Positions 1 through 8,665 are shown, counted from the stretch's first letter. The stretch is 64,000 bases of DNA from Hyphomicrobium_A sp963745205 (GCA_963745205.1 CAVUWX010000006.1:48183-112182); one strand, 5' to 3'. Made by a program: numbers and translations. Notes: generated from the sequence alone by a model not told the origin.

Positions 1-957
1 GGGCTTCACCTGCGCGCCGGTGACGACGTTGAACTTGGCGACGCCGTGGTACTTGTCGTCGGAGGCTTCTGCCGGCGGATAGCCCTTGCCCTTCTTGGTC
101 ACGACGTGCACGAGGATCGGCCCCTGCTTGGCGTCGCGCACGTTCTTCAGCACCGGGAGCAGGTGGTCGAGGTTGTGGCCGTCGATGGGCCCGACGTAAT
201 AGAAGCCGAGCTCCTCAAACCAGGCGCCGCCATGCCAAAGGTGGCGCGTATATTCCTCCATGCGCGCCGCGCGCCGCTCCCAGCTTTTGGGCAACTGCTC
301 GGCCAGCTGCTTGGCGATGTCGCGCAGGTAGAGGTAGGTGCCGCTCGAGGTGGTGCGCGCGAGGTAGGCCGAAAGCGCCCCCGTCGGAGGCGCGATCGAC
401 ATGTCGTTGTCGTTGAGGATCACGATCAGGCGCTCGTCGCGCGCGCCCGCGTTGTTCATGGCCTCATAGGCCATGCCGGCCGACATGGCGCCGTCGCCGA
501 TCACGCACACGACGTTGTTGTCGCGCTGCGTCAGATCGCGCGCGACCGCCATGCCGAGCCCGGCCGAGATCGAGGTCGAGGAGTGCGCGGCGCCGAAGGT
601 GTCGTACTCGCTCTCGTCGCGGCGCGTGAAGCCCGACAGCCCGCCCGGCTGGCGCAGGGTGCGGATGCGGTCGCGGCGCCCGGTGATGATCTTGTGCGGA
701 TAGGTCTGGTGGCTCACGTCCCATACGAGCCGGTCGCGCGGGGTGTCGAACACCCAGTGCAGGGCAACCGTCAGCTCCACGACGCCGAGCCCGGCGCCCA
801 AGTGCCCCCCCGTCACCGAGACGGCATCGATCGTCTCCTGGCGCAGCTCGGCGGCGAGTTGCGGCAGGTCGGATTCGGGCAGCTGGCGCAGGTCCTCGGG
901 CGTCTTTACCCGGTCGAGCAACGGCGTCTTGGAGGAGGCGTCCACAGGGGCATCCAA
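1..957 (-). CDS. dxs: 1-deoxy-D-xylulose-5-phosphate synthase, N-terminal half (cut by window edge)
   Basis: First enzyme of the non-mevalonate isoprenoid pathway: condenses pyruvate and glyceraldehyde 3-phosphate using thiamine diphosphate, in the cytoplasm. The 319 visible residues carry the N-terminal transketolase-like domain: HLGAGLG with the catalytic-type His near residue 52, GDGAMSAG with the Mg/ThDP-binding GDG at 154-156, and NNAG at 168-171. The frame ends open at base 1 in DKYHGVAKF, so roughly half of a ~640-residue enzyme is seen. The start appears to be TTG at 957 (reads MDAPVDASS), because an in-frame TGA lies about nine codons upstream and no ATG exists in frame; a GGAG lies about 13 bases upstream. 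Downstream of xseB and the histone-deacetylase-like gene, a common alphaproteobacterial order. Confidence 0.95.
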   Translation of the reverse strand, partial: MDAPVDASSKTPLLDRVKTPEDLRQLPESDLPQLAAELRQETIDAVSVTGGHLGAGLGVVELTVALHWVFDTPRDRLVWDVSHQTYPHKIITGRRDRIRTLRQPGGLSGFTRRDESEYDTFGAAHSSTSISAGLGMAVARDLTQRDNNVVCVIGDGAMSAGMAYEAMNNAGARDERLIVILNDNDMSIAPPTGALSAYLARTTSSGTYLYLRDIAKQLAEQLPKSWERRAARMEEYTRHLWHGGAWFEELGFYYVGPIDGHNLDHLLPVLKNVRDAKQGPILVHVVTKKGKGYPPAEASDDKYHGVAKFNVVTGAQVKP

Positions 958-1040
958 CGCGGCGATTGGGTCTCCGTTATGTCACAGGCGGCCGCGGCTG
1001 CAAGAGAGCCTAAATCGACGCGGAGCCCCAAGAACGCGAA

Positions 1041-1065
1041 AGCGCGGCTCCGGGGGAGCCGCGCT
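1041..1065 (-). terminator. Hairpin terminator candidate between the His-rich peptide gene and dxs
   Basis: Perfect inverted repeat AGCGCGGCTCC / GGAGCCGCGCT with a three-base loop. Read on the minus strand it follows the small His-rich gene by about 25 bases and is followed by TTCGCGTTCT, a weak T tract. It would separate that gene from dxs. Confidence 0.6.
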
Positions 1066-1090
1066 GCGCTAGTCTCGTGGATCTTGGAGC

Positions 1091-1222
1091 TCACCACCCG
1101 CAGTGGTGGTGGTGATGATGGTAATGGCGCTTCCAGTGGCAAGCGCTGGCGGGAGCCGCCATCGCGCCCATGAGGATGACGCCGGCCATAACCGCAGCGA
1201 ATGCCTTCATGCCGTACTTCAT
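1091..1222 (-). CDS. Small secreted His-rich peptide
   Basis: A 43-residue product starting MKYGMKAFAAVMAGVILMG, with a signal peptide ending near APASA, then a short mature tail CHWKRHYHHHHHHCGW. The mature part is almost entirely His, Cys and aromatic residues, which suggests binding of a soft metal (Ni, Cu or Zn) in the periplasm; that function is inferred from composition only. Start chosen at ATG 1222 because GGGAGAG lies 7-8 bases upstream; the frame stays open further upstream without a convincing signal. A hairpin terminator follows. No family recognised. Confidence 0.6.
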   Translation of the reverse strand: MKYGMKAFAAVMAGVILMGAMAAPASACHWKRHYHHHHHHCGW

Positions 1223-1420
1223 TTGTCGCTCTCCCGATTTCTGAACTCTCGTCTCCAAGCCCCGCGACGAATGCGTGAATTTGTCCGCAGCCGTCACGAA
1301 CGGCGAGACACTATACGCCTTGGCGGCCGCGCGCCACCCCTAAGGCGGCAGTGGTGCGAAGCACAATTGACCCGTCGCCCCCGCCGGTTACCCTAATTTC
1401 ACGAGAGCAAAGGCAGCAGC

Positions 1421-1683
1421 ATGCGTAAGCGCACCGTCATCGTTAACGACAAGATGCAAAAGGGCTGTCGCTACCAGCTCGCAGCCGACCGCAAGGCGAC
1501 TTCGCCCCCGCGTCCCCACCTGACCTGAGCCCGCCGGAGAGAGGCTGGGCTTGGGCGTGTTCTGCGGAAAGCACACGACCGACGCGCAAGGCGAGTTCCC
1601 CCAGAGCTGGTTCAAACGCGCCAAAGAATGCCATGACTGCTCGCTAAGTCTTTTTGGCATCGATGCGAGCCAGCCACTGCAGC
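1421..1683 (+). pseudogene. Frameshifted remnant of a small conserved alphaproteobacterial protein
   Basis: Reading starts MRKRTVIVNDKMQKGCRYQL from ATG 1421 and stops at 1526-1528. A second frame then gives DLSPPE, and a third gives GVFCGKHTTDAQGEFPQSW, KRAKE and FGIDASQPLQ up to about 1683. These blocks match, from memory, the ordered motifs of a small family of unknown function common in Rhizobiales (pattern VNDKMQKGYRY ... LTP..ML.LGVF.GKYMTD...EFP.SWF ... NASQPL). At least two frameshifts, a shortened central part and a missing C-terminus (it abuts the end of xseB) point to decay rather than one sequencing slip. Confidence applies to the remnant call, not to function. Confidence 0.6.
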
Positions 1684-1686
1684 GCC

Positions 1687-1959
1687 TTAGCCCTGCGGGT
1701 CGAGCGGCTCGGTGCCCTTGGGGCTGCCGTCGGCTGCGAACGTGAGCTTCTCGACCTTGGCTTCCGCCTGCTTCAAGAGCCGGTCGCAATGCTCCTTCAG
1801 GACTTCGCCGCGCTCGTAGATGGCGATCGATTCCTCGAGCTCGACGTCACCACGCTCGAGCCGGTTTACGATGCCTTCGAGCTCCTTGAGCGCGCGCTCG
1901 AAACTCATGTCCTTGATGTCGGCGTGGTTGGGTTTCGTCTTGGCCATGGCGGTATCCAT
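1687..1959 (-). CDS. xseB: Exodeoxyribonuclease VII small subunit
   Basis: 90 residues; small subunit of exonuclease VII, which pairs with XseA to degrade single-stranded DNA. The family core is visible: SFERALKELEGIVNRLERGD, then ELEESIAIYERGEVLKEHC, then a helical KQAEAKVEKL segment. The start at ATG 1959 (MDTAMAKTK) has GGGAGG four bases upstream; a second ATG lies at 1947. Only 26 bases separate it from the upstream histone-deacetylase-like gene on the same strand, so the two are probably co-transcribed. Confidence 0.93.
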   Translation of the reverse strand: MDTAMAKTKPNHADIKDMSFERALKELEGIVNRLERGDVELEESIAIYERGEVLKEHCDRLLKQAEAKVEKLTFAADGSPKGTEPLDPQG

Positions 1960-1985
1960 GCTGCCTCCCGCTGCTGCCTTGTCCT

Positions 1986-2927
1986 CTAGGCGCCGGCGTC
2001 CATCAGCGTCTTGACGTGCACCGCCGCCGATTTCGCGAGCGCGGTGAGATCGTAGCCGCCTTCCAGCATCGACACGATGCGCCCGTTGGCGTGCCGCTTG
2101 GCGACGCTAGCGAACTGCTCCGTCGCCCACATGTAGTCGGCCTCGACGAGACGCATGCTACCCAGCGGATCGGACTGGTGCGCGTCGAAGCCGGCGGAGA
2201 TCAAGAGTATATCCGGTCCGAAGTTGTGGAGCGCCGGCAGAATGCGCGATTCGAACGCCTCGCGAAACCGCTCGCCCCCGTCGCCCGCGCGCATGGGCGC
2301 GTTCCACACGTTGCCGACGCCCGTCTCATTAAGCGCCCCCGTGCCGGGGAACAATGGCATCTGGTGCGTCGAGCCGTAGAAGAGGTCGCGGTCCGACCAA
2401 AAGATTTCCTGCGTGCCGTTGCCGTGATGGACGTCGAAATCGACCACCGCCACCCGCTCAGCGCCGTGTCGAGCGCGCGCGTAGTGCGCGGCAATCGCGA
2501 TGTTGGAGAACAGGCAGAACCCCATGGCGATATTGGATTCCGCGTGGTGCCCGGGCGGGCGCACCTGACAGAAGGCATTCGCGGCGCGGCCCTCCATCAC
2601 CGCATCGACAGCGTTGAGCCCGGCACCGACCGCGCGCAGCGCCGCCTCCCAGGAGCCCGGCGAGACAACGGTGTCGCCATCGAGGTACGCCAGGTGATCG
2701 ACGTGCTCGACGACTGAGCGGATCTTATCGAAGTAGGCCGCCGAATGCGCACGCGCTATATGCCCCTCGACGTCCTCGCGCAGCGGCGCCTCCTCGCGCA
2801 CAAGGTCGCGGAACACGTCGTGGGCGAGGATCTTGTCGATCGCGCGCATGCGATCGGGCCGCTCGGGATGGCCGGGGCCGGTGTCGTGCTTGACGAAGCA
2901 GGGATGCGTGATGAGGAGCGTGGCCAT
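1986..2927 (-). CDS. Histone deacetylase family protein (acetylpolyamine/acetoin-utilisation type)
   Basis: 313-residue zinc hydrolase of the arginase/deacetylase fold that removes acetyl groups from amines; in bacteria the substrates are usually acetylpolyamines or acetyl-lysine proteins. Motifs in order: HPERPDR near 20-26, RPPGHHAE with the paired active-site histidines at 127-128, DFDVHHGNG with zinc ligands Asp165 and His167, SAGFDAH with zinc ligand Asp248, and GGYD near 293. Length fits the family. Precedes xseB in a likely operon. The exact substrate cannot be read from sequence. Confidence 0.9.
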   Translation of the reverse strand: MATLLITHPCFVKHDTGPGHPERPDRMRAIDKILAHDVFRDLVREEAPLREDVEGHIARAHSAAYFDKIRSVVEHVDHLAYLDGDTVVSPGSWEAALRAVGAGLNAVDAVMEGRAANAFCQVRPPGHHAESNIAMGFCLFSNIAIAAHYARARHGAERVAVVDFDVHHGNGTQEIFWSDRDLFYGSTHQMPLFPGTGALNETGVGNVWNAPMRAGDGGERFREAFESRILPALHNFGPDILLISAGFDAHQSDPLGSMRLVEADYMWATEQFASVAKRHANGRIVSMLEGGYDLTALAKSAAVHVKTLMDAGA

Positions 2928-3121
2928 GAAGGGCTGCGACCGTGGGCTATGGCCAACCTTTCTGCCATGTTACGCCACCAGCCGAAAGGGCCGCCGCCCT
3001 AACGGAATCTCGGTTAGCCGCCTCGATCTCCTCGGCCGCCGTCTCGATGGTGCCCTGAGCTTCGGGTGCGGCTCCTGCGTCTTGGTGACGACGGCGACGC
3101 TGGCGCCATCATGCCCGGAGC

Positions 3122-4642
3122 CTAGCTCGCCTTAGCCGTTGTCCGCGATGAAAGGCGCCGCAAGAAGCGGAAGGGCAGCGCCGCAATCTCCCAGGCGTGC
3201 AGTGCTAGCGAGCCGAGAAACGCCGGCACGCCGACGACCGGCAGAAACACCGTGAGGAACGCGGCGAGCCGCGTGGCCTGCGCGGCGCGGTAGCCGGCCG
3301 CTCCGGGGTATTCACTGCGCTGTTCCTGCGGCCAGATGCGCTCCCACCAGTCGCGCGCCAAGGGCCAGCCTAGCAGCCCGGCGACGAGGCTTACCAGATA
3401 TGCAATCTGGTAGTCGGCCGGGATGAAGGGAACGATGCGGGTGTCGAGCTCCGACTGGCGCGCCTCGTCGCGAGCGTGGACCTCGACCGTGCTCGTCACG
3501 ACGTTGCCGGTGACGCTGGAAGCCGCTTTCGACAGCCAGTTGCCGACGAGCCCGGTGAGCGGCTCGGCACTGGAAGCGTCGGGCACGGCGCGGATGACCA
3601 CGCGGCCGCTACCCTCGCGGCCAATGTCGGTGCGAAACTCGCCGCGGCCCGCACCCAGTGCGTCGAGGAAGTCGCCGAGCGTCGCCCGCTTCAGCGCGTC
3701 GTCGAGGCCGTCGACGGAAATGCGTTGCCACAGCCAGTTGCGCCCGCCCGGCTGGCGGGGCACTTGCGCATTGAGGATCACGAGATTGACGTCGGCGTCC
3801 GCCGCCGCGTCGATCATCTCGCGCAGCTTGACGCTCTGCTCCGACCCGCTCGATGGGCGGAACAGCAACAGATTGTCCTCCGTGCGGCCAGTGACCAGCA
3901 CGGTCTGGCCGCGCAGCGAGCGCAACGCCCCTGGCAGCTCGGCGGGGTCGATAGCGTCGACGAGCGCGGTCTTCGTCTGCGGGTCGAGGCGCGGGGAGGA
4001 GGAGAGCGTGACCGGCCCGCCGGGCTCCAGCGCGAGCGTGCGGATGCTTGCGCGGCTCAACGGCCGCTCGAATTGCGCAATTCCCTCCTCGAACAGGTGC
4101 CGGTCGGAAAGCGCGACAACGAGATGGGGGCGCACGGCTGCAAACAGCGCGTCGGGTGCGGCATCCGAGCGTCGCACGAGCGGGTAGCTCTCCTTGCCGG
4201 CGACAACGTAGAGGGCTGCGCCCTCGGGTAGGTCGCGCAGAAGCGCGCGGTCCCCGAATACGGTTTCCTCATCGAGGTAGATCGCGAGCCTGCCGCCGCC
4301 GGCGGCCTCCGGGAGCAGCGTCGGCACGGCGCGCTTCAATTCGTCAGGCGTACCGGCGGTGAACACCTCGCCATCCCGATTGACGAACTTCCAGTGCCCT
4401 TCAGGGGTGGCGTGGGCCGCGAGTGCTGAGCCCTTCGCCGTCGCCGGCAGTCGCTCGAGGTAGGCGGCGGCGCGCTCGAGCCCGATCGCCTCGAAGCGTG
4501 TCGCCTCGCTCCCCGCCTCGCCCGCCCCGCGCGCGAGCTTTGCCAGCCAGCTCGCCTGCGCCGCCGGCGCGGCCGAGGCCAACAGCAGCGCGGCGCAGGT
4601 GCCGCGCATCACCGAATGACCGATCGCCCAGGCAAAATCCAT
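3122..4642 (-). CDS. Hypothetical exported/membrane-anchored protein
   Basis: 506 residues. N-terminal hydrophobic stretch (GTCAALLLASAAPAAQA) that could be a signal peptide. A long soluble central part follows, with no motif I recognise. Near the C-terminus are two hydrophobic segments (IAYLVSLVAGLLGWPLA and AAFLTVFLPVVGVPAFLGSL) and a basic tail FRFLRRLSSR. Topology suggests a large periplasmic domain held by C-terminal membrane helices. ATG 4642 has GGGAG seven bases upstream and was preferred over the adjacent GTG. Transcribed divergently from the Sua5/TsaC gene. Function unknown. Confidence 0.8.
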   Translation of the reverse strand: MDFAWAIGHSVMRGTCAALLLASAAPAAQASWLAKLARGAGEAGSEATRFEAIGLERAAAYLERLPATAKGSALAAHATPEGHWKFVNRDGEVFTAGTPDELKRAVPTLLPEAAGGGRLAIYLDEETVFGDRALLRDLPEGAALYVVAGKESYPLVRRSDAAPDALFAAVRPHLVVALSDRHLFEEGIAQFERPLSRASIRTLALEPGGPVTLSSSPRLDPQTKTALVDAIDPAELPGALRSLRGQTVLVTGRTEDNLLLFRPSSGSEQSVKLREMIDAAADADVNLVILNAQVPRQPGGRNWLWQRISVDGLDDALKRATLGDFLDALGAGRGEFRTDIGREGSGRVVIRAVPDASSAEPLTGLVGNWLSKAASSVTGNVVTSTVEVHARDEARQSELDTRIVPFIPADYQIAYLVSLVAGLLGWPLARDWWERIWPQEQRSEYPGAAGYRAAQATRLAAFLTVFLPVVGVPAFLGSLALHAWEIAALPFRFLRRLSSRTTAKAS

Positions 4643-4753
4643 CACGAGGCTCCCGCTTCTCTAACGCCAAGCCTACACACTGTTTGGACAGAATTCAGCC
4701 CGTTCGGCTATGGGAGACCGCACAAGGCTCAAGGCGCAAGGAACCGCGGGGCG

Positions 4754-5710
4754 ATGCCCATTGTGAAGGCAACGAAGGAGGCGATCCGCGCCGCGGCGGC
4801 GCTGCTGCGGGAGGGCGGCCTCGTCGCGTTCCCGACCGAGACGGTCTATGGGCTCGGCGGTGACGCGACCAACGGGCGCGCGGTGGCGGCAATCTTTGCT
4901 GCCAAGAGACGCCCCCGCTTCAATCCATTGATCGTGCACGTCGCGGACGCCGCCAAGGCCGGCGAGCTCGCCGAGATAACTCCTTTGGCGCGCCGCATCG
5001 CGGACGCCTTCTGGCCCGGCCCGCTGACGCTGGTGCTTACCCGGCGCGCAGGCTCTCCGTTGTCCGAACTCGTCAGCGCCGGCCTCGACAGCGTCGCCAT
5101 CCGCGTGCCCGATCACCCCATTGCGCAGGCGCTCTTGCGGGCAACGGATCGTCCGCTCGCCGCGCCGTCAGCAAACCGTTCAGGGCGCTTGAGCCCAACG
5201 CGCGCCGAGCACGTATTGTCGGATTTCGACGATGGCATCGCGCTCATCCTCGATGGCGGCCCGACGGCGCATGGCCTGGAATCGACCGTCATCGACGGGC
5301 GCGGCGAGGAGCCGGTGCTGTTGCGCCCCGGCGCCGTGACCACCGACACGATCGAGGCGGTGCTCGGCTCCCCGCTGCGGCGAGCAGCGGCGCCGACCGA
5401 CAATCCGAGCTCCCCGGGGCAACTGGCGTCGCATTACGCGCCGCGCGCCCGCCTCAGGCTCGACGCAACAAAGGTAAACGCCGGCGAGGTGCTGCTGGCG
5501 TTTGGGCCCAATCCACCGCAAGGCGCCGCGCGCGCGATCAACCTCAGCCCAACTGGCGATCTCATCGAGGCGGCGGCCAACCTGTTTGCCGTGCTGCGCG
5601 CGCTCGACGAGGAGCACATCGATAGCATCGCCGTTATGCCGATCCCCGCGCACGGGCTCGGCGAAGCGATCAACGACAGATTGCGGCGCGCGGCGGCGCC
5701 GCGTGGCTGA
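4754..5710 (+). CDS. tsaC: L-threonylcarbamoyladenylate synthase (Sua5/TsaC, two-domain form)
   Basis: Makes threonylcarbamoyl-AMP from threonine, bicarbonate and ATP, the first step of t6A37 tRNA modification. The YrdC/Sua5 domain reads FPTETVYGLGGDA near residue 25, KRRPRFNPLI, then WPGPLTLVL, RVPDHP and APSANRSG. The C-terminal Sua5 domain begins after SSPGQLASHYAPRA and brings the protein to 318 residues, the two-domain length rather than the ~190-residue E. coli form. Start set at ATG 4754 (MPIVKATKEAIRAA), where homology begins; the open frame extends upstream to 4616 through non-conserved sequence. Confidence 0.92.
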   Translation: MPIVKATKEAIRAAAALLREGGLVAFPTETVYGLGGDATNGRAVAAIFAAKRRPRFNPLIVHVADAAKAGELAEITPLARRIADAFWPGPLTLVLTRRAGSPLSELVSAGLDSVAIRVPDHPIAQALLRATDRPLAAPSANRSGRLSPTRAEHVLSDFDDGIALILDGGPTAHGLESTVIDGRGEEPVLLRPGAVTTDTIEAVLGSPLRRAAAPTDNPSSPGQLASHYAPRARLRLDATKVNAGEVLLAFGPNPPQGAARAINLSPTGDLIEAAANLFAVLRALDEEHIDSIAVMPIPAHGLGEAINDRLRRAAAPRG

Positions 5711-5725
5711 ACGCCATCGTCGATC

Positions 5726-5899
5726 TCAGTGAGCGGGAACCACGGGCGCGCCAGCTCCCGGGGCGTCGAGCTTGTCCGTCGCCGTTCGAACGGGCGACAC
5801 GGCGACGATCGCATAAGAGACGAGCAGCGAGAGGATGGCCAGCGCCAGGACTAGAGCTGCCCTCCGCAGCGGCAATGCCCCCACGACCTTGGCGACCAA
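5726..5899 (-). CDS. Small single-pass membrane protein
   Basis: 57 residues from TTG 5899 to TGA 5726: MVAKVVGALPLRRAALVLAL, a hydrophobic helix (ALVLALAILSLLVSYAIVAV), then a short polar tail ending GAGAPVVPAH. The start is supported by GGAGGAG seven bases upstream of TTG. The cluster of basic residues before the helix predicts an N-in orientation. Convergent with the Sua5/TsaC gene, whose stop lies 16 bases away. Function unknown; called from coding frame, ribosome binding site and membrane helix only. Confidence 0.55.
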   Translation of the reverse strand: MVAKVVGALPLRRAALVLALAILSLLVSYAIVAVSPVRTATDKLDAPGAGAPVVPAH

Positions 5900-6026
5900 G
5901 AGAAATCTCCTCCATTGAGCGATGGCGCTTGCAACGCTACGCCATTAAGGATTGACGTAAATTCCGGTTCTTCGTCAACGGTGATGCGGTTGTTTGGCAA
6001 CCAGGAACGCCGAAGGATCAATTCGC

Positions 6027-7478
6027 GTGGCAAACCACATAACGCACGGGTCGACCCGAAGCGGTTTCGGCGCCAAGGCCGAGGCCGTGTTGCAGCGGTT
6101 TGCTGAGATCGTCGGCCCCGAGCACGCGATTCGCGATCCCGACCGCCAGCTGCCCTACCTGCACGAGTGGCGCGACCGCTATGTGGGCCGCGCCGCCCTG
6201 GTGCTGCGCCCCGGCTCGACCGCCGAGGTTGCCCGCATCATGGGGGTGGCCAACGAGGCAGGCATCGGCGTCGTCCCGCAGGCCGGCAACACCGGCCTCG
6301 TCGGCGGACAGATCCCGTCAGCGAGCGGCACCGAGATCGTGCTGTCGGTTTCGCGGCTGACGCAGGTGCGCGCGGTCGACGAGACGGCGATGATCGTGGA
6401 GGCCGGGGTGACGCTGCTCGACGCGCAGCTCGCCGCCGAGCGGGCGGGACGGCTTTTTCCGCTCAGCCTGCCTTCGGAAGGAAGCTGTGAGATCGGCGGC
6501 GTGCTCGCCACGAACGCTGGCGGCGTCGGCGTGCTCGCGTACGGGAATGCGCGCGCACTCGCGCTCGGGCTCGAAGTGGTGCTCAGCGATGGGCGGGTGT
6601 GGGATGGCCTGCGCACGCTCAAGAAGGACAACACCGGTTATGACCTGCGCGATCTCTTCATCGGCTCGGAAGGCACGCTCGGTGTCATCACCGCCGCGGT
6701 CTTGAAGCTGTTCCCGCGACCGCGCGAGAAGGCGACGGCGCTTGTGGCGCTACCCGACATCGCCGCCGTCGCCGCGCTGTTCCGGTTGGCGGAGCAGCGC
6801 GCGCATTCTGGCCTCACCGCGTTCGAGTTCATGAGCCGGCTCTCAGTCGAGCTCGTCACGCGGCACGTGCCGGGCGCGCGGCTGCCGCTCAAGACGCCGG
6901 CGCCCTGGTACGTGCTGATCGAGATCGCGGGTACCGAAGCCGACGGCGCCGCCGGGCTGGCGATGGAGCGGCTTCTTGCCGCGGCGAGCGAGAAGCATCT
7001 CTTGAGCGACACCGTGCTCGCCGGATCGCTTGCGCAGGCCCAAAGCCTTTGGCGGCTGCGCGAGACGGCCTCCGAAGCGCAGAAGCCGGAAGGCGGAAGC
7101 ATCAAGCACGACATCTCGGTGCCGGTCGCGCTGATCCCGCAGTTCATCGAGCGCGCCGCGGCCGTTGTGGAAGCGGTGTGTGCGGGCGCCCGTCCCGTCG
7201 TGTTCGGCCACTTCGGCGACGGCAACGTCCACTACAATGTCTCGCAGCCGCCCGGCATGGACAAGGCGGCCTTCCTGGCACTGTGGGACGAGATGTCGGG
7301 GGCGGTGCACGACCTCGTCGCCGAGATGGGCGGCTCGATTTCGGCCGAGCACGGCGTCGGGCAGATGAAGCGCGCCGATCTTCTGCGCTACAAGAGCCCA
7401 GTGGAGCTCGCGCTGATGCGCAAGATCAAGGCCGCGCTCGACCCCAAGGGCATTCTCAATCCCGGCAAGCTGCTCTAG
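6027..7478 (+). CDS. FAD-binding oxidoreductase (D-2-hydroxyacid dehydrogenase, GlcD/D2HGDH type)
   Basis: 483 residues; a VAO-family flavoprotein oxidising a D-2-hydroxyacid such as D-2-hydroxyglutarate, D-lactate or glycolate. The FAD-binding PCMH domain reads VLRPGSTAEVARIM, PQAGNTGLVGGQIP, then LPSEGSCEIGGVLATNAGG and NTGYDLRDLFIGSEGTLG. The FAD-oxidase C-terminal domain carries VFGHFGDGNVHYN (metal-binding histidines) and ISAEHGVG. It ends DPKGILNPGKLL as usual. GTG 6027 was chosen (AAGGA nine bases upstream); the TTG at 5994 is an alternative. Convergent with the YedK-like gene, overlapping by four bases. The exact substrate is not determinable here. Confidence 0.9.
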   Translation: MANHITHGSTRSGFGAKAEAVLQRFAEIVGPEHAIRDPDRQLPYLHEWRDRYVGRAALVLRPGSTAEVARIMGVANEAGIGVVPQAGNTGLVGGQIPSASGTEIVLSVSRLTQVRAVDETAMIVEAGVTLLDAQLAAERAGRLFPLSLPSEGSCEIGGVLATNAGGVGVLAYGNARALALGLEVVLSDGRVWDGLRTLKKDNTGYDLRDLFIGSEGTLGVITAAVLKLFPRPREKATALVALPDIAAVAALFRLAEQRAHSGLTAFEFMSRLSVELVTRHVPGARLPLKTPAPWYVLIEIAGTEADGAAGLAMERLLAAASEKHLLSDTVLAGSLAQAQSLWRLRETASEAQKPEGGSIKHDISVPVALIPQFIERAAAVVEAVCAGARPVVFGHFGDGNVHYNVSQPPGMDKAAFLALWDEMSGAVHDLVAEMGGSISAEHGVGQMKRADLLRYKSPVELALMRKIKAALDPKGILNPGKLL

Positions 7479-8158
7479 AGCAGCGTCAGCGTCCCGACCG
7501 GCTCCTGCACTTCAGGGCCCTCGTTGCGGGGATTGTTGAGCGCACGGCTTACCTCGAGGATGTCGAGGTAGCCCTCGGGCGCGGGGACAAGCAGCTCCGC
7601 GATCTCCGCCGCCGTACCCGAGCGGCAGTCGAGCCAAGCGTCGAAATGCTCCGGCGCAATGATCGCCGGCATACGGTCATGCAGCGCCGACATTGCGGCA
7701 TTTGCGGCCACCGTCAGGATGGCCACGGTCTCGATCTCGCTGCCGTCGGCGCCGAGCCAGTTCTCGAATATCCCCGCGAGCGCCATCGGCCCGCCCGCCC
7801 GCGGCTTAACGAGATGCGGACGCTTGGCGCCGGAGGCGCCTTTCCATTCATAGAACCCATCGGCGGGGATCAGGCAGCGGCGATGGCGCATGGCCGCGCG
7901 GAACGACGGCTTATCCGCCGCCGTCTCAGCCCGCGCGTTGATCAGCATCTTGAAGGCGCGCGGATCCTTGGCCCACACCGGAACGAAGCCCCAGCGCACG
8001 AGCGCCATCTCGCGTCCGCCCTGCGGCTTGTTGCGAACGATGGCAACCGGCTGCGAGGGGGCGATATTGTAGCGTGGCGGAAACACCGCCTCGTTGTCGT
8101 AGCGGAAATAGGCGCGCACCGCTTCCGGCGGCGAGGTGAGGCTGTAGCGTGAGCACAT
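7475..8158 (-). CDS. SOS response-associated peptidase (HMCES/YedK), abasic-site DNA-protein crosslinking
   Basis: 227 residues. HMCES/YedK proteins use the amino-terminal Cys2 to form a stable thiazolidine link with abasic sites in single-stranded DNA, shielding them during replication. All key residues are seen: MCSRYSL (Cys2), NIAPSQ (Asn31), ADGFYEW (Glu104) and HDRMP (His160). The start is fixed at ATG 8158 because Cys2 must be exposed after Met removal; the open frame upstream to 8236 is not conserved. Convergent with the FAD dehydrogenase. Confidence 0.93.
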   Translation of the reverse strand: MCSRYSLTSPPEAVRAYFRYDNEAVFPPRYNIAPSQPVAIVRNKPQGGREMALVRWGFVPVWAKDPRAFKMLINARAETAADKPSFRAAMRHRRCLIPADGFYEWKGASGAKRPHLVKPRAGGPMALAGIFENWLGADGSEIETVAILTVAANAAMSALHDRMPAIIAPEHFDAWLDCRSGTAAEIAELLVPAPEGYLDILEVSRALNNPRNEGPEVQEPVGTLTLL

Positions 8159-8266
8159 GCGCGTAATGTAGACATCCGCTGGCGGCGAGAGAAGCGCCGC
8201 ACCGCTTGCTCGCCGCGCAGCCCGCTGCCGCGCCAACGTCCAGAATCGGTGCTAATCTCGCTGACG

Positions 8267-8665
8267 ATGCCAAACTCCCGCCATAGCCTCGCAAGGTCCC
8301 TGCTCGCATACGCCGCGCTCGCGCTTGCCGCCGCAGCAGGTCCCGCGCATGCGGCCTCGACCGATACGAAGCCCTACGACGATCGGCTGTTCCGCTTGTC
8401 GGAGATCCTCGGCGCCGTGCACTATCTGCGCGAGCTGTGCGGGGCGGACGAGGGCCAAGCCTGGCGGCAGCGCATGGGCGAGCTTTTGCAGGCCGAAGGC
8501 TCCTCGGCGCTGCGGCGCGCCCGCCTGACGCGCAGCTTCAACAAGGGCTACCGCAGCTACAGCCGCACCTACAATACCTGCAGCCCGTCAGCCCAGACCG
8601 CCATCAACCGCTTCCTCACCGAGGGCGCGCAGATCGCCGACGGCCTAGTGAAGTCGGTCCCTTAG
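8267..8665 (+). CDS. TIGR02301 family exported protein
   Basis: 132 residues with a cleavable signal peptide (LARSLLAYAALALAAAAG, cleavage near AHAAS). The mature part has the pattern I associate with TIGR02301: PYDDRLFRLSEILGAVHYLR, then LCGADEGQAWRQRM, FNKGYRSYSRTY, and NRFLTEGAQIADGL. Two Cys residues (LCGAD and NTCSP) may form a disulfide. Family function unknown. Start at ATG 8267; a longer frame from 8249 exists. Confidence 0.8.
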   Translation: MPNSRHSLARSLLAYAALALAAAAGPAHAASTDTKPYDDRLFRLSEILGAVHYLRELCGADEGQAWRQRMGELLQAEGSSALRRARLTRSFNKGYRSYSRTYNTCSPSAQTAINRFLTEGAQIADGLVKSVP

